DNA of 10,636 bases. It comes from Candidatus Aerophobota bacterium (GTDB lineage Bacteria; Aerophobota; Aerophobia; Aerophobales; Aerophobaceae). Below the pieces are notes generated by a model, which was given only the letters and a program-made list of their open reading frames with translations, was not told the DNA's origin and ran no database searches. The position numbers and the translations under genes were made by a program. Positions 1 through 7,821 of this stretch are shown piece after piece (within the stretch, counting starts at the first letter, position 1; every line of letters begins with the position of its first letter). The DNA is taken from NCBI GenBank assembly GCA_030672545.1, contig DAOVGF010000082.1:1-10636 (forward strand), read 5' to 3'.

Positions 1-2
1 CT

Positions 3-2390
3 TCAGCCGCCAACTCGAGAAAAGGCCCCCAAGATAGAGAATTCTTTCTCTTTAAGAATAGACTCGCCATCGAGACTCAATCTAAGTTTTATCCTGTGTT
101 GTCCCTCGGGAAATCCCTCTTTAACCAGGAAGCTCAATAACAAAGGACCAGAAGCGTCAACTCGACAGGGAGAAAGGCGTATTTCTTTTTCCAACTCCCC
201 TCCAAGAGTTTCGATTTGTATATCCCCACTCAGGGAGTGGCCCTTTTCCTCAGCACAGTAAAAGAATACTTTGGAGTAAAAGGGCTTTTCTGCTTTCGCC
301 GACGGTTCCAGCACAACAATCAGATAAGGGCTTTCTTTGAGAAAAAAATACAAGGGAATTATTCTTTCCCTAAGAAGTACTTCGGAGGTTTGTCTTGCCT
401 TACTCATACGAGAACCGAGGTGATCCAACAAGCTGGAAATATCGGGGGGAAGGGATGAGCCAGGTTGAAAAACGTTCCCCTGAAGATAACATACGATAGC
501 CCAGTCCAGTGTTTCATTAGCTTGTTCAGTGTTATCCCGGGAGAGAGCCTCCCCGGTATCGAGAAGCGAAAGATATCCCAGATTGATCCAGGCCGGGGCG
601 AAGTTGGGGAAAAAATAGATAGCCTTTTTGGTGATCTCCTCAGCTTCTTTCAGCTCTCCCAATTTGAAATAGGCGAAAGCCATTTGGTGGTACAGTTTAG
701 GGTGAAACCAGTTGATTGTCGCTTTCTTGGCTTCAGCAATTGACTCCTGATATCTACCGAAACGGCCGTAGATCTCAGCCAGATTGGCGTGAGCCTGTCC
801 ATTATGAGGATCAAATCTTGTTGCTCTCCTCAACTTCTCTACCGCCTGATGGTCAATTCCCCTGTCCATAAGTATCTCACCTTTCTTTACATAAATGTCC
901 GAGACAAATATCCTTATTCGCCAGGTACTCAGGAAAATGGCCAGCATAATCACGGCTACCTGAGCGGCTCTCTTAGCCAGGATTCTTCTTTTTTTTGAAA
1001 CAGGCTGTTCCTCAAAGCGATTCTCCTCAGGAGTTTTAGGTGATTCTCTCATGACGATCACTGAGGAGGCCAGGAGCATCCAGAAAAGCATCCCGTTCTG
1101 GACGATATGAAAGGGAAAGCTAAAGAAAGCATGGATGAGAATGCTGGTGATACCGCCTATGATCCCGAAAAGGAGAAGCGGAGTCTCTTTCCTATGTTTT
1201 CTTAGAAACCTTAGGGTATGTTGGTAGAAGCTAACTATCAGCCACAAAAAACATACCAGCCCAATAGTTCCTGTCTCCGAGGCCAACTGCAGGTAGTCAT
1301 TGTGGGCGTTTATAGACCTGTTGGTCTTAGGAACGTAGTGACGATACTTTTCCTTGGCCAGGACTTGTGCCTGAGCTGAAGGATAGTGAAGGCAAAAAGT
1401 ACCCACGCCCGTACCCCCTATAGGATTTTCCTTGATTATCTGGAGAGTAGAAAGCCAGATAAGGAAGCGTTGTCTGGTAGTAGAGCTAGTTAGATCCAGG
1501 GAGGACACGCCTCTCTGAACTATGCTTTTCCCGGTAGGATTAAGACAATTGGGTGTGGAATAGAGGAGAGTTATCACGAGAAGAGGAAGAGCCAGTCCAC
1601 AGAGCCAGAATTTGTTTTTCATTAAAGTCCGGACGTCTGCGTAAAGGAGTAATAGGACAATTAACACAACGAAGGATAGAAAAAGAGCAACCCAGGCTCC
1701 TCTGGTAAAAGTGATGAGAAGACTGGCGTAAAGAACACAGAGGAGAGCTGCCAGAATAAGGCGATATTTCCTTGCTCTGGAATGGACAAAAAGGATAAAG
1801 GTGAGTGGTAGACAACCAGTTAGGTATCCAGCCAAGTAGTTGGGGTTTCCAAAGGTTGAGAAAAGACGCCCTCTTCCTCTAAGATGCATCCAGAAGGGCA
1901 GATCCAAACCATAGAACTGCATCAAGCTGTACAAAGCAGCCAGAGCTCCGGCGGATAAAGTGGTCCAGAGTATTATTCTAATCCACTTTTTCTCCTGGAT
2001 GCTCCAGAGAATGAGGAAATAAACCAGAAAGTAGCTACTCCATTTCCCCAAATCCACCAGGGCGGTGTAATAATTGTTGGTTTGAAATAGGGAAATAAGC
2101 AAGGCGGCCATAAATGCAAAAATGGGAAGAGCAAAGGGATGCCTGAAGGAGGAGAGAGTAGGTTTTTCTATGATAGCCAGTGCCCAGAGAATACCGAGCA
2201 CTAAGATTATTAACTCTGCCGCCGTATCTTTGGTAATAGCGAAAGTGGTGGCCCAAGCATAAAAGAGAAGAGGGACAAGGAAAAATAGCTCAGCCAGACC
2301 TACTCGGATTATTTGCCTTATTAAGGGAAAGCTCTCTTTTTGTTCTTGCATGGCTTTAGGGAGAACATTTTTTCTATCCAAAGCGAACAC
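3..2390 (-). CDS. O-antigen ligase/polymerase-fold (Wzy_C) membrane protein with TPR repeats
   Basis: A 795-residue protein with three parts. Residues about 25-450 are polytopic membrane, with many hydrophobic segments. They carry landmarks of the O-antigen ligase (WaaL/Wzy_C/PglL) superfamily: GRLFSTFGNPNYLAGYL at 174-190, FTRGAW at 228-233, the loop with ENPIGGTGVGTF at 321-332, and NAHNDYLQLASETG at 361-374, whose His363 matches the usual functional histidine of the large periplasmic loop. A further membrane span lies at about 474-490. Residues about 500-615 form TPR-like helical repeats. Residues about 670-795 look beta-rich and I do not recognise them. Family members transfer or polymerise lipid-linked glycans on the outer face of the inner membrane. 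The gene lies 67 bases downstream of pilC on the same strand, so pilin or surface glycosylation is plausible but inferred. The GTG start is the first possible one after an in-frame TAA; ATG at codon 14 is an alternative. Neither has a strong Shine-Dalgarno. Family confidence is high, substrate unknown. Confidence 0.88.
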   Translation of the reverse strand: MFALDRKNVLPKAMQEQKESFPLIRQIIRVGLAELFFLVPLLFYAWATTFAITKDTAAELIILVLGILWALAIIEKPTLSSFRHPFALPIFAFMAALLISLFQTNNYYTALVDLGKWSSYFLVYFLILWSIQEKKWIRIILWTTLSAGALAALYSLMQFYGLDLPFWMHLRGRGRLFSTFGNPNYLAGYLTGCLPLTFILFVHSRARKYRLILAALLCVLYASLLITFTRGAWVALFLSFVVLIVLLLLYADVRTLMKNKFWLCGLALPLLVITLLYSTPNCLNPTGKSIVQRGVSSLDLTSSTTRQRFLIWLSTLQIIKENPIGGTGVGTFCLHYPSAQAQVLAKEKYRHYVPKTNRSINAHNDYLQLASETGTIGLVCFLWLIVSFYQHTLRFLRKHRKETPLLLFGIIGGITSILIHAFFSFPFHIVQNGMLFWMLLASSVIVMRESPKTPEENRFEEQPVSKKRRILAKRAAQVAVIMLAIFLSTWRIRIFVSDIYVKKGEILMDRGIDHQAVEKLRRATRFDPHNGQAHANLAEIYGRFGRYQESIAEAKKATINWFHPKLYHQMAFAYFKLGELKEAEEITKKAIYFFPNFAPAWINLGYLSLLDTGEALSRDNTEQANETLDWAIVCYLQGNVFQPGSSLPPDISSLLDHLGSRMSKARQTSEVLLRERIIPLYFFLKESPYLIVVLEPSAKAEKPFYSKVFFYCAEEKGHSLSGDIQIETLGGELEKEIRLSPCRVDASGPLLLSFLVKEGFPEGQHRIKLRLSLDGESILKEKEFSILGAFSRVGG

Positions 2391-2405
2391 CTGGTATCTT
2401 ACCAG
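2391..2405 (-). promoter_or_regulatory. Small hairpin abutting the GTG start of the ligase gene
   Basis: In the mRNA sense the 15 bases read CTGGTA-AGA-TACCAG, a perfect 6-bp stem with a 3-base loop, ending directly against the GTG start codon. The only weak ribosome-binding candidate for that start (GGTAAG) lies inside the left arm and loop. The structure could limit translation of the third operon gene. It is short, so it may also be chance. Confidence 0.35.
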
Positions 2406-2457
2406 ATCTTAGGTAAATTCTCAAGGAAAGGATGGCTGTGGGAAAGAGAATGCCGGC

Positions 2458-3684
2458 TTACATATACTTAAACATTTCGAAATAAGGCAGGTACATAGCT
2501 ATAACTACTATTCCCACGGTAGCCCCCAGGAAGGCAATTAAAAGAGGCTCTATCAGACTGGCCAGTGAATCCACCATTGTTTGTACTTCCTGATCATAAA
2601 AATCAGCCACGCGGTTAAGCATCTCGTCCAGAGCTCCCGTTTCTTCCCCCACAGAAATCATGCTGGTAGCCAGGGGTGGGAAAACGGGACATTTTTTGAG
2701 GGGCTCGGAAATAGTCTCTCCTTCTTTCAAGGATTCTCTGGCCTCAAGGGTAGCCCGGCGGACAACTTCACTACCAGAGGCTTTTCCCGTCATCTCCAGG
2801 GCATCCAGAATGGGGACCCCACTGTTAGAAAGGGTAGCTAATGTTCGGGCAAATCGGGAAAGGGCAATTTTGTGAAATAGTTTGCCCAGAACGGGGATTT
2901 TCATCTTCAAAGAATCAAGTAGATAGCTTCCCTGACCGGATCTCTTGAAAAGAAAATAAAGACCAGCTACTCCTATCAGAATAAGGAGAGGTACGTAGAA
3001 TCTTGTTTTTAGGAAATCAGAAATATCCAACATAAACTGGGTCAGAGCTGGAAGCTGCCCTCCCAGAGATTCTTCAAACATCACCTTCATTTGGGGAAGA
3101 ACAAAAAAGAAAAGGGCCCCAGTAATTCCTCCCGCCATAAGGAGGACAAATAGAGGATAGCGCATAGCCGCCTTAACCTTCGTCCTTACATCTTCCGAAT
3201 ACTCTAAATAACTGGCCAGACGGTTAAGAGTTATGTCCAGGACTCCTCCCATTTCTCCCGCCTTGACCATATTTACTATTAGAGGTGAAAATCTACGGGG
3301 ATGCTTGCTGAAAGCCTCGGATAATGAAGAACCTGCGCTAATGTCGTCTTTTATTTGGGTTAGAGTCTCTTGGAGAGCTTGATTTTCTGTCTGACTGACA
3401 AGAATAGTTAGAGCCTGGATGATGGGAAGACCGGCATTTATGAGGGTAGAGAACTGTCGAAAAAGGATAATAATATCCCGGGCCTTAACCCAACTAAACA
3501 AAGAGTTCTTTTTGCCCGTCCTTTTTCCACTTCGATTAAATCCTGCCGCCTTTTCTTTTAAGGAGATAACGGCTAACCCCCGAGGTCTAAGCTGGCTAAA
3601 AGCGGCTCTTTCATTCTCAGCCTCTATATTACCACGAACTTTTCTACCGTTTCGATCCCGGGCCAGGTAAGTATAAGCAGTCAT
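2458..3684 (-). CDS. pilC: Type IV pilus inner-membrane platform protein PilC (GspF family)
   Basis: A 408-residue protein, the normal length for PilC/GspF. The N-terminus (TYLARDRNGRKVRGNIEAEN, residues 5-24) matches the family opening. Two T2SSF domains follow: one begins near FRQFSTLINAGLPI (75-88) and contains VKAGEMGGVLD (140-150); the second begins near RFARTLATLSNSGVPI (277-292) and contains ISVGEETGALDEML (343-356). Membrane spans are visible at about 178-198, 230-247 and 376-400. The protein sits in the inner membrane, couples the assembly ATPase to pilin insertion and is essential for pilus assembly. The ATG start has GAGGG four bases upstream and lies 14 bases after the pilB stop, so the two are almost certainly cotranscribed. 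A GspF assignment for a type II secretion system cannot be excluded, because the families are homologous and no secretin or pilin gene is in view. Confidence 0.95.
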   Translation of the reverse strand: MTAYTYLARDRNGRKVRGNIEAENERAAFSQLRPRGLAVISLKEKAAGFNRSGKRTGKKNSLFSWVKARDIIILFRQFSTLINAGLPIIQALTILVSQTENQALQETLTQIKDDISAGSSLSEAFSKHPRRFSPLIVNMVKAGEMGGVLDITLNRLASYLEYSEDVRTKVKAAMRYPLFVLLMAGGITGALFFFVLPQMKVMFEESLGGQLPALTQFMLDISDFLKTRFYVPLLILIGVAGLYFLFKRSGQGSYLLDSLKMKIPVLGKLFHKIALSRFARTLATLSNSGVPILDALEMTGKASGSEVVRRATLEARESLKEGETISEPLKKCPVFPPLATSMISVGEETGALDEMLNRVADFYDQEVQTMVDSLASLIEPLLIAFLGATVGIVVIAMYLPYFEMFKYM

Positions 3685-3698
3685 TTTTCCCTCAGGAA

Positions 3699-5411
3699 CT
3701 AAATTCTTCCAGTTATTCTGGCCATTTCTTCCACGGTGCTTTCTCCTTTAAGAACTTTGGTTAAGGCATTATGTTTTAAAGGAATCATTCCATTTTCTAT
3801 GGCCACCTTTTCTATTTCTGTCTCGGGGGCTCTTCGAATAATCATATCTCTTATCTCATCGTTTACTTCCAGAGCCTCCATTACGGCCATTCTTCCTCGA
3901 TAACCGGTATTATTACAGCGATCACATCCTCGAGGTTTGTAAAGGACTATTTTTTTAGGGTTCTTTCCGTTAATCCCCAGTTGTTCCACCAGTTCAGGAA
4001 GTGGACGATAGGACTGGGCACAGTTTTTGCACACTTTTCGCATTAGTCTCTGAGCTCCCGCAAAAACAAGACAACCAGCAATTAAAAAAGGTTCTACTCC
4101 CATATTTATCAGTCGAGTAATGGCTCCCACAGCATTGTTGGTGTGAAGAGTGGTAAATAGAAGGTGACCGGTAAGAGCAGCTTTTATTCCAATGTCGGCT
4201 GTTTCCAAATCTCTCATTTCCCCTAACATAATTATGTCGGGGTCCTGACGAAGAAAAGCTCGCAGAACGGCAGGAAAAGTCAGCCCAATTTCTTCGTGAG
4301 CCTGAACCTGATTTACTCCTTCTACTCCGTATTCTACCGGGTCTTCTATGGTGAGAATATTTTTGTCTGGGGTGTTAATAGCCCGGATAGCCGCGTGAAG
4401 GGAGGTTGACTTTCCGCAACTGGTAGGTCCGGTAAGGACAATCATTCCGTAAGGTTGGCTAATGGCCCTCCGGTATTTTTCCAGAACATCACCCTCCAGG
4501 CCAAGCTTTTCAATGGTTAATCCAGCTACCTGGGCTTTGTCCAGGAGGCGAAGAACTATTTTTTCTCCGAACCTGGTGGGAATGGCGGATACTCGAAAGT
4601 CTATATCTCTACCGTAGGCCTTAACCCCGAATCTACCATCCTGAGGTAGACGTCGCTCAGCAATATCCATCTCAGAGAGAATTTTCACCCGCGAGATAAT
4701 GGCGTTCTGAGCCTTTTTCGGTATAGAAGTGACTGGATAGAGTATTCCGTCTACTCGGTAGCGAACCTGAAGTTTTTTCTCGAAGGGCTCGAGGTGAATA
4801 TCACTGGCTTTTTCCCGGATAGCTTGAGAAAGAATCATATTTACCATTCTGATGATGGGAGCTTCTTCAGCTTGACGGAGAAGATTATCCAGGTTAACCG
4901 ACTCCTCATTGTCTACAACCTCTACCTCTCCCCCAGCAGACTTTTCGATTAATTCATCCAAATTCTGAGTAGCCATTTCTGAATAGTATTGCTCGATAAC
5001 CTGGCTAATCTCACTGGGCCGACAAACAATGGTTTGAATGTTATAGCCGGTCCTGGCTTTCAAATTATCAATAAGCAGGACATTCAAAGGGTCGGCGGTA
5101 GCCACGGTTAAGGTGTTACCTGATTTGGAAAGGGGAACAACCCTGTATTTTTTTATCACTTGCTCAGGAAGAATTCCCATTACCTCTTCATCTAACTTAT
5201 AATTACTGAGTTTCATATGGGGAAGACCCAATTGCTTGGCCAGTCCGATGACCACATCTTCCTCACTGACTAGGCCCAGTTTGATGACTACTTCGGAAAG
5301 AGTTCCCCCTTTCTCCCTTTGATATTTCTTAACCCGTTCGAAGTCTCGGGGAGTGATAAAATTCTCCCGGATTAACACATCGCCCAAGCCAAGCCGGCTG
5401 ATTTTAGCCAT
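3699..5411 (-). CDS. pilB: Type IV pilus assembly ATPase PilB (GspE family)
   Basis: A 570-residue cytoplasmic hexameric ATPase that powers pilus extension. Residues about 6-140 form the MshEN/T2SSE_N domain, with two related helical motifs (near LGDVLIRENFIT at 9-20 and LSEVVIKLGLVS at 38-49). The ATPase core follows: Walker A GPTSCGKST (328-336), the Asp box LTIEDPVEY (353-361), Walker B IIMLGEMRD (393-401) and the His box TGHLLFTTLHTNN (414-426). A tetracysteine zinc site is formed by C461, C464, C496 and C499. The Walker A fits GxxxxGKS/T but has SC where relatives usually have GS. The first MshEN motif keeps LGxxLI but has Asn17 where a Gly is usual, so cyclic-di-GMP binding is uncertain. 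The ATG start has AAAGG eight bases upstream. The gene heads a probable pilB-pilC-ligase operon from a promoter in the divergent region. GspE is the alternative name. Confidence 0.95.
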   Translation of the reverse strand: MAKISRLGLGDVLIRENFITPRDFERVKKYQREKGGTLSEVVIKLGLVSEEDVVIGLAKQLGLPHMKLSNYKLDEEVMGILPEQVIKKYRVVPLSKSGNTLTVATADPLNVLLIDNLKARTGYNIQTIVCRPSEISQVIEQYYSEMATQNLDELIEKSAGGEVEVVDNEESVNLDNLLRQAEEAPIIRMVNMILSQAIREKASDIHLEPFEKKLQVRYRVDGILYPVTSIPKKAQNAIISRVKILSEMDIAERRLPQDGRFGVKAYGRDIDFRVSAIPTRFGEKIVLRLLDKAQVAGLTIEKLGLEGDVLEKYRRAISQPYGMIVLTGPTSCGKSTSLHAAIRAINTPDKNILTIEDPVEYGVEGVNQVQAHEEIGLTFPAVLRAFLRQDPDIIMLGEMRDLETADIGIKAALTGHLLFTTLHTNNAVGAITRLINMGVEPFLIAGCLVFAGAQRLMRKVCKNCAQSYRPLPELVEQLGINGKNPKKIVLYKPRGCDRCNNTGYRGRMAVMEALEVNDEIRDMIIRRAPETEIEKVAIENGMIPLKHNALTKVLKGESTVEEMARITGRI

Positions 5412-5468
5412 AACACTAACCTTTAGGAAAAATTATCTTCTTTTAGCTAACAATATGGGACAATTTTA

Positions 5469-5496
5469 TTAATAACATATGACCTAATTTTGTCAA
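5469..5496 (-). promoter_or_regulatory. Predicted promoter for the pilB operon
   Basis: On the minus strand a perfect -35 TTGACA (5496-5491) is followed after 16 bases by TATTAA (5474-5469), preceded by TG in the extended -10 position (TGTTATTAA). It lies about 58 bases upstream of the pilB ATG, in an AT-rich spacer, which suits a primary sigma factor promoter. The -10 matches consensus at four of six positions, so strength is uncertain. Confidence 0.55.
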
Positions 5497-5516
5497 GCCT
5501 TGGCTAATTTTTCCCC

Positions 5517-5543
5517 TTGACCTGGTTTCTAATGAGTGATAAT
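5517..5543 (+). promoter_or_regulatory. Predicted promoter for queA
   Basis: A -35-like TTGACC (5517-5522) and a -10-like GATAAT (5538-5543) are separated by 15 bases, shorter than ideal. TGTAAT at 5543-5548 is another -10 candidate but would need a 20-base spacer. It would start a short leader of roughly 25 bases before the queA GTG. It lies back to back with the pilB promoter, the two -35 boxes being 20 bases apart. Confidence 0.45.
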
Positions 5544-5575
5544 GTAATAGAAAAAGTGGTTCTTGGATAAGATAA

Positions 5576-6613
5576 GTGAGGATCGAAGATTTTAATTATT
5601 ACCTTCCCCAAAATCTCATAGCTCAGAAACCTTGTCCTGAGCGAGACAGGTCTCGGCTGCTGATATTTTACCGGAAGGAAAACAAAATTGAACACAAGAA
5701 ATTTTATCAAATTATTGATTTTCTGCAGGCCAACGATTTACTTATTCTCAATAATACGAGAGTAATTCCCGCTCGCCTAATAGGACAAAAGATTCTCACT
5801 GGGGGCAAGGTAGAAGTCTTTCTCTTGAGAGAAAGAGAAGAAGATGTTTGGGAGTGTTTACTTCGACCAGCCAGAAGAATAAAAAGTTCTACTGTGGTGA
5901 TCTTTTCCCAAGGAAGACTGAAGGCAACCATTTTAGATAAAAATGATGGAGTCCAAGGACTGGTAAAGTTTGAGTCAGTTTATTCCATTAAAGAAGAAAT
6001 TCAACGGGCAGGTCAGGTCCCTCTTCCCCCTTATATAAAGAGAAAAGAGGGAGTGACTTCCCTGGACAAAAAGAGGTATCAAACAGTTTACGCCAGAAAA
6101 GATGGAGCCATAGCTGCTCCTACCGCCGGGCTTCATTTTACCCCCGAATTACTAAAACAAATAAGGCAGAAAGGAGTTAAGGTGGCGGAGATTACTCTTC
6201 ATACCGGCTGGGCCAGTTTTAAGTCTCTTTCGCAGGATCAGGTAGAGAAAAACCCACTTTCCGCTGAATATTTCAAGATTAGCCAGGAAATCGTCACCTT
6301 AATTAACCAGACTAAAGAGGAGGGTGGACGCATTATCGCGGTGGGAACTACCACTACTCGGGCTCTGGAGTCAGGAGTCAGTCAGGGAGGTCAATTAAGG
6401 GAAAGTGAAGGTTGGAGTAGACTTTTCATTTATCCCGGGTACCAATTTAAGATGATAGATGCACTGGTAACCAATTTTCACATACCCAAGTCCTCTTTGA
6501 TGCTTTTAGTGGCAGCTTTTATGGGAAAAGAACGGCTGCTTAGTGTATATGCCGAGGCCGTTCGTTTGAAATACCGATTTTTGTCTTACGGAGATGCTAT
6601 GCTCATCATTTGA
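5576..6613 (+). CDS. queA: S-adenosylmethionine:tRNA ribosyltransferase-isomerase QueA
   Basis: A 345-residue cytoplasmic enzyme (E. coli form about 356). It transfers and isomerises the ribosyl group of S-adenosylmethionine onto preQ1 in tRNA position 34, giving epoxyqueuosine, the step after Tgt. Family marks are RIEDFNYYLPQNLIAQ (2-17), ILNNTRVIPARL (57-68), YQTVYARKDGAIAAPTAGLH (168-187), AVGTTTTRALES (255-266) and the C-terminal YPGYQFKMIDALVTNFHIP (286-304) and FLSYGDAMLI (335-344). The usual HVGxGTF segment reads HTGWASF (209-215), a variant. The GTG start is forced: an in-frame TAA directly precedes it, the conserved N-terminus begins there, and no in-frame ATG appears until late in the gene. 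No clear Shine-Dalgarno is visible. tgt follows after 67 bases. Confidence 0.97.
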   Translation: MRIEDFNYYLPQNLIAQKPCPERDRSRLLIFYRKENKIEHKKFYQIIDFLQANDLLILNNTRVIPARLIGQKILTGGKVEVFLLREREEDVWECLLRPARRIKSSTVVIFSQGRLKATILDKNDGVQGLVKFESVYSIKEEIQRAGQVPLPPYIKRKEGVTSLDKKRYQTVYARKDGAIAAPTAGLHFTPELLKQIRQKGVKVAEITLHTGWASFKSLSQDQVEKNPLSAEYFKISQEIVTLINQTKEEGGRIIAVGTTTTRALESGVSQGGQLRESEGWSRLFIYPGYQFKMIDALVTNFHIPKSSLMLLVAAFMGKERLLSVYAEAVRLKYRFLSYGDAMLII

Positions 6614-6637
6614 CTTTACTTCTATCGTCGCTATAAT
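6610..6637 (+). promoter_or_regulatory. Strong predicted promoter for tgt-yajC, overlapping the queA stop
   Basis: TTGACT (6610-6615) and a perfect TATAAT (6632-6637) are separated by 16 bases, eleven of twelve hexamer positions matching the sigma70-type consensus. The -35 box contains the TGA stop codon of queA (6611-6613). Expected transcription start is near 6644, giving a leader of about 36 bases before tgt. It implies that tgt and yajC can be transcribed independently of queA. Confidence 0.7.
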
Positions 6638-6670
6638 ATTTTAGTTATTTTTCGGGAGTCAGGGAAGAAG

Positions 6671-6677
6671 AGGAGGG
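6671..6677 (+). promoter_or_regulatory. Ribosome binding site that fixes the tgt TTG start
   Basis: AGGAGGG lies three to four bases before the TTG at 6681. An in-frame TGA occupies 6678-6680, so no upstream start is possible, and the conserved N-terminus of Tgt begins immediately after the TTG. Confidence 0.8.
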
Positions 6678-6680
6678 TGA

Positions 6681-7820
6681 TTGCAATTTCGTCTTATTAA
6701 TCAAGATTCTCATAGTAAAGCCAGATTAGCTTGTTTAAGAGTTGGTCAGAAGGTAGTGGAAACCCCGGTTTTTATGCCGGTGGGAACGCAGGCCACGGTA
6801 AAGGCTTTGTCTTCTGAGGAGTTAGGGAAAATTGGGGTGGGGATAGTTCTTTGTAATACCTATCATCTTTATCTTAGGCCGGGACAATCGGTAATTAAGA
6901 AGCTGGGTGGGCTTCATCACTTCATGAATTGGGATGGATTAATTCTTACTGATAGTGGAGGATATCAGATTTTTAGCCTTTCCTCTCTCCAGAAAACTAC
7001 CGATGAGGGGGTGATTTTTCGTTCTCATATCGATGGCTCCAGGCATTTTTTGGCACCGGAAAAGGTTCTTGAGATCCAGAGAATATTGGGGTCAGATATT
7101 TTCATGGTTTTAGACGAATGTCTTTCCTATCCGGTTAGCTACAGGCAGGCCCGGGGAGCCCTGGAAAGGACCTTACGTTGGGCCAAGAGAACGAGAGCAA
7201 CCTGGGGTGAGTCGGAAGACAAAGGATTATTCGGGATTGTTCAAGGTAGTGCCTTTCGGGATCTGCGGAAACGAGCATCTGAAGAGTTGGTTTCTTACCA
7301 GTTTGACGGTTACGCTTTAGGAGGGCTGAGTGTAGGGGAACCTTTATCCTTACGCCGGGAAATTATTGAGTATACTACCGAATATCTTCCCGTAGAAAAA
7401 CCTCGTTATCTGATGGGAGTGGGTACTCCTGGAGAACTCCTGGAGGATATTTCTCTGGGGATAGACATGTTTGATTGTGCTCTTCCCACGAGAATAGCTC
7501 GTAATGGGACTGTTTTTACCGGGGAAGGTAAGAAGAACTTGAGAAATTCCCAGTACAAAGATGATGCTAATCCGCTCGATCTTGATTGTGATTGCTATGT
7601 CTGTAGGAATTATTCCCGGGCTTACCTAAGACATCTTATCCAGGCCAGGGAGATTTTAGGGATGAGACTGGCTACCTATCACAATGTTTATTTCTTGACC
7701 CGACTTATGGAAAAAGCGCGGGAAGCTATTAAGAGAAATAGTTTTGAGAGATTTAAAAGTGAGTTTATGGAGAAATTTGAAGAAGAAAATAAAAAACTTG
7801 ATTTAAAAAAGGAGGGTTAA
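6681..7820 (+). CDS. tgt: tRNA-guanine transglycosylase (bacterial Tgt)
   Basis: A 379-residue cytoplasmic enzyme, normal family length. It exchanges guanine for preQ1 at the wobble position of GUN-anticodon tRNAs (Asp, Asn, His, Tyr), starting the tRNA-bound part of queuosine synthesis. Signatures: TPVFMPVGTQATVKAL (28-43), CNTYHLYLRPG (58-68), the active-site DSGGYQIFSL (91-100) with Asp91, GIVQGS (185-190), YALGGLSVGE (211-220), MGVGTPGELL (245-254) and DMFDCALPTRIARNG (262-276), where Asp265 corresponds to the catalytic nucleophile. Zinc ligands are Cys303, Cys305, Cys308 (CDCYVC) and His334. Everything needed for activity is present. The start is TTG with an AGGAGG site. The gene has its own strong promoter and ends one base before the yajC ATG, its last codons supplying yajC's ribosome binding site. 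The preQ1 biosynthesis genes are not in this window. Confidence 0.98.
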   Translation: MQFRLINQDSHSKARLACLRVGQKVVETPVFMPVGTQATVKALSSEELGKIGVGIVLCNTYHLYLRPGQSVIKKLGGLHHFMNWDGLILTDSGGYQIFSLSSLQKTTDEGVIFRSHIDGSRHFLAPEKVLEIQRILGSDIFMVLDECLSYPVSYRQARGALERTLRWAKRTRATWGESEDKGLFGIVQGSAFRDLRKRASEELVSYQFDGYALGGLSVGEPLSLRREIIEYTTEYLPVEKPRYLMGVGTPGELLEDISLGIDMFDCALPTRIARNGTVFTGEGKKNLRNSQYKDDANPLDLDCDCYVCRNYSRAYLRHLIQAREILGMRLATYHNVYFLTRLMEKAREAIKRNSFERFKSEFMEKFEEENKKLDLKKEG

Positions 7821-7821
7821 A

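Noticed and set aside
5504..5710. 68-codon minus-strand frame overlapping the start of queA
   Set aside because: It covers the queA start and the divergent promoter region, has no homology I recognise, and is the antisense shadow of a certain gene.
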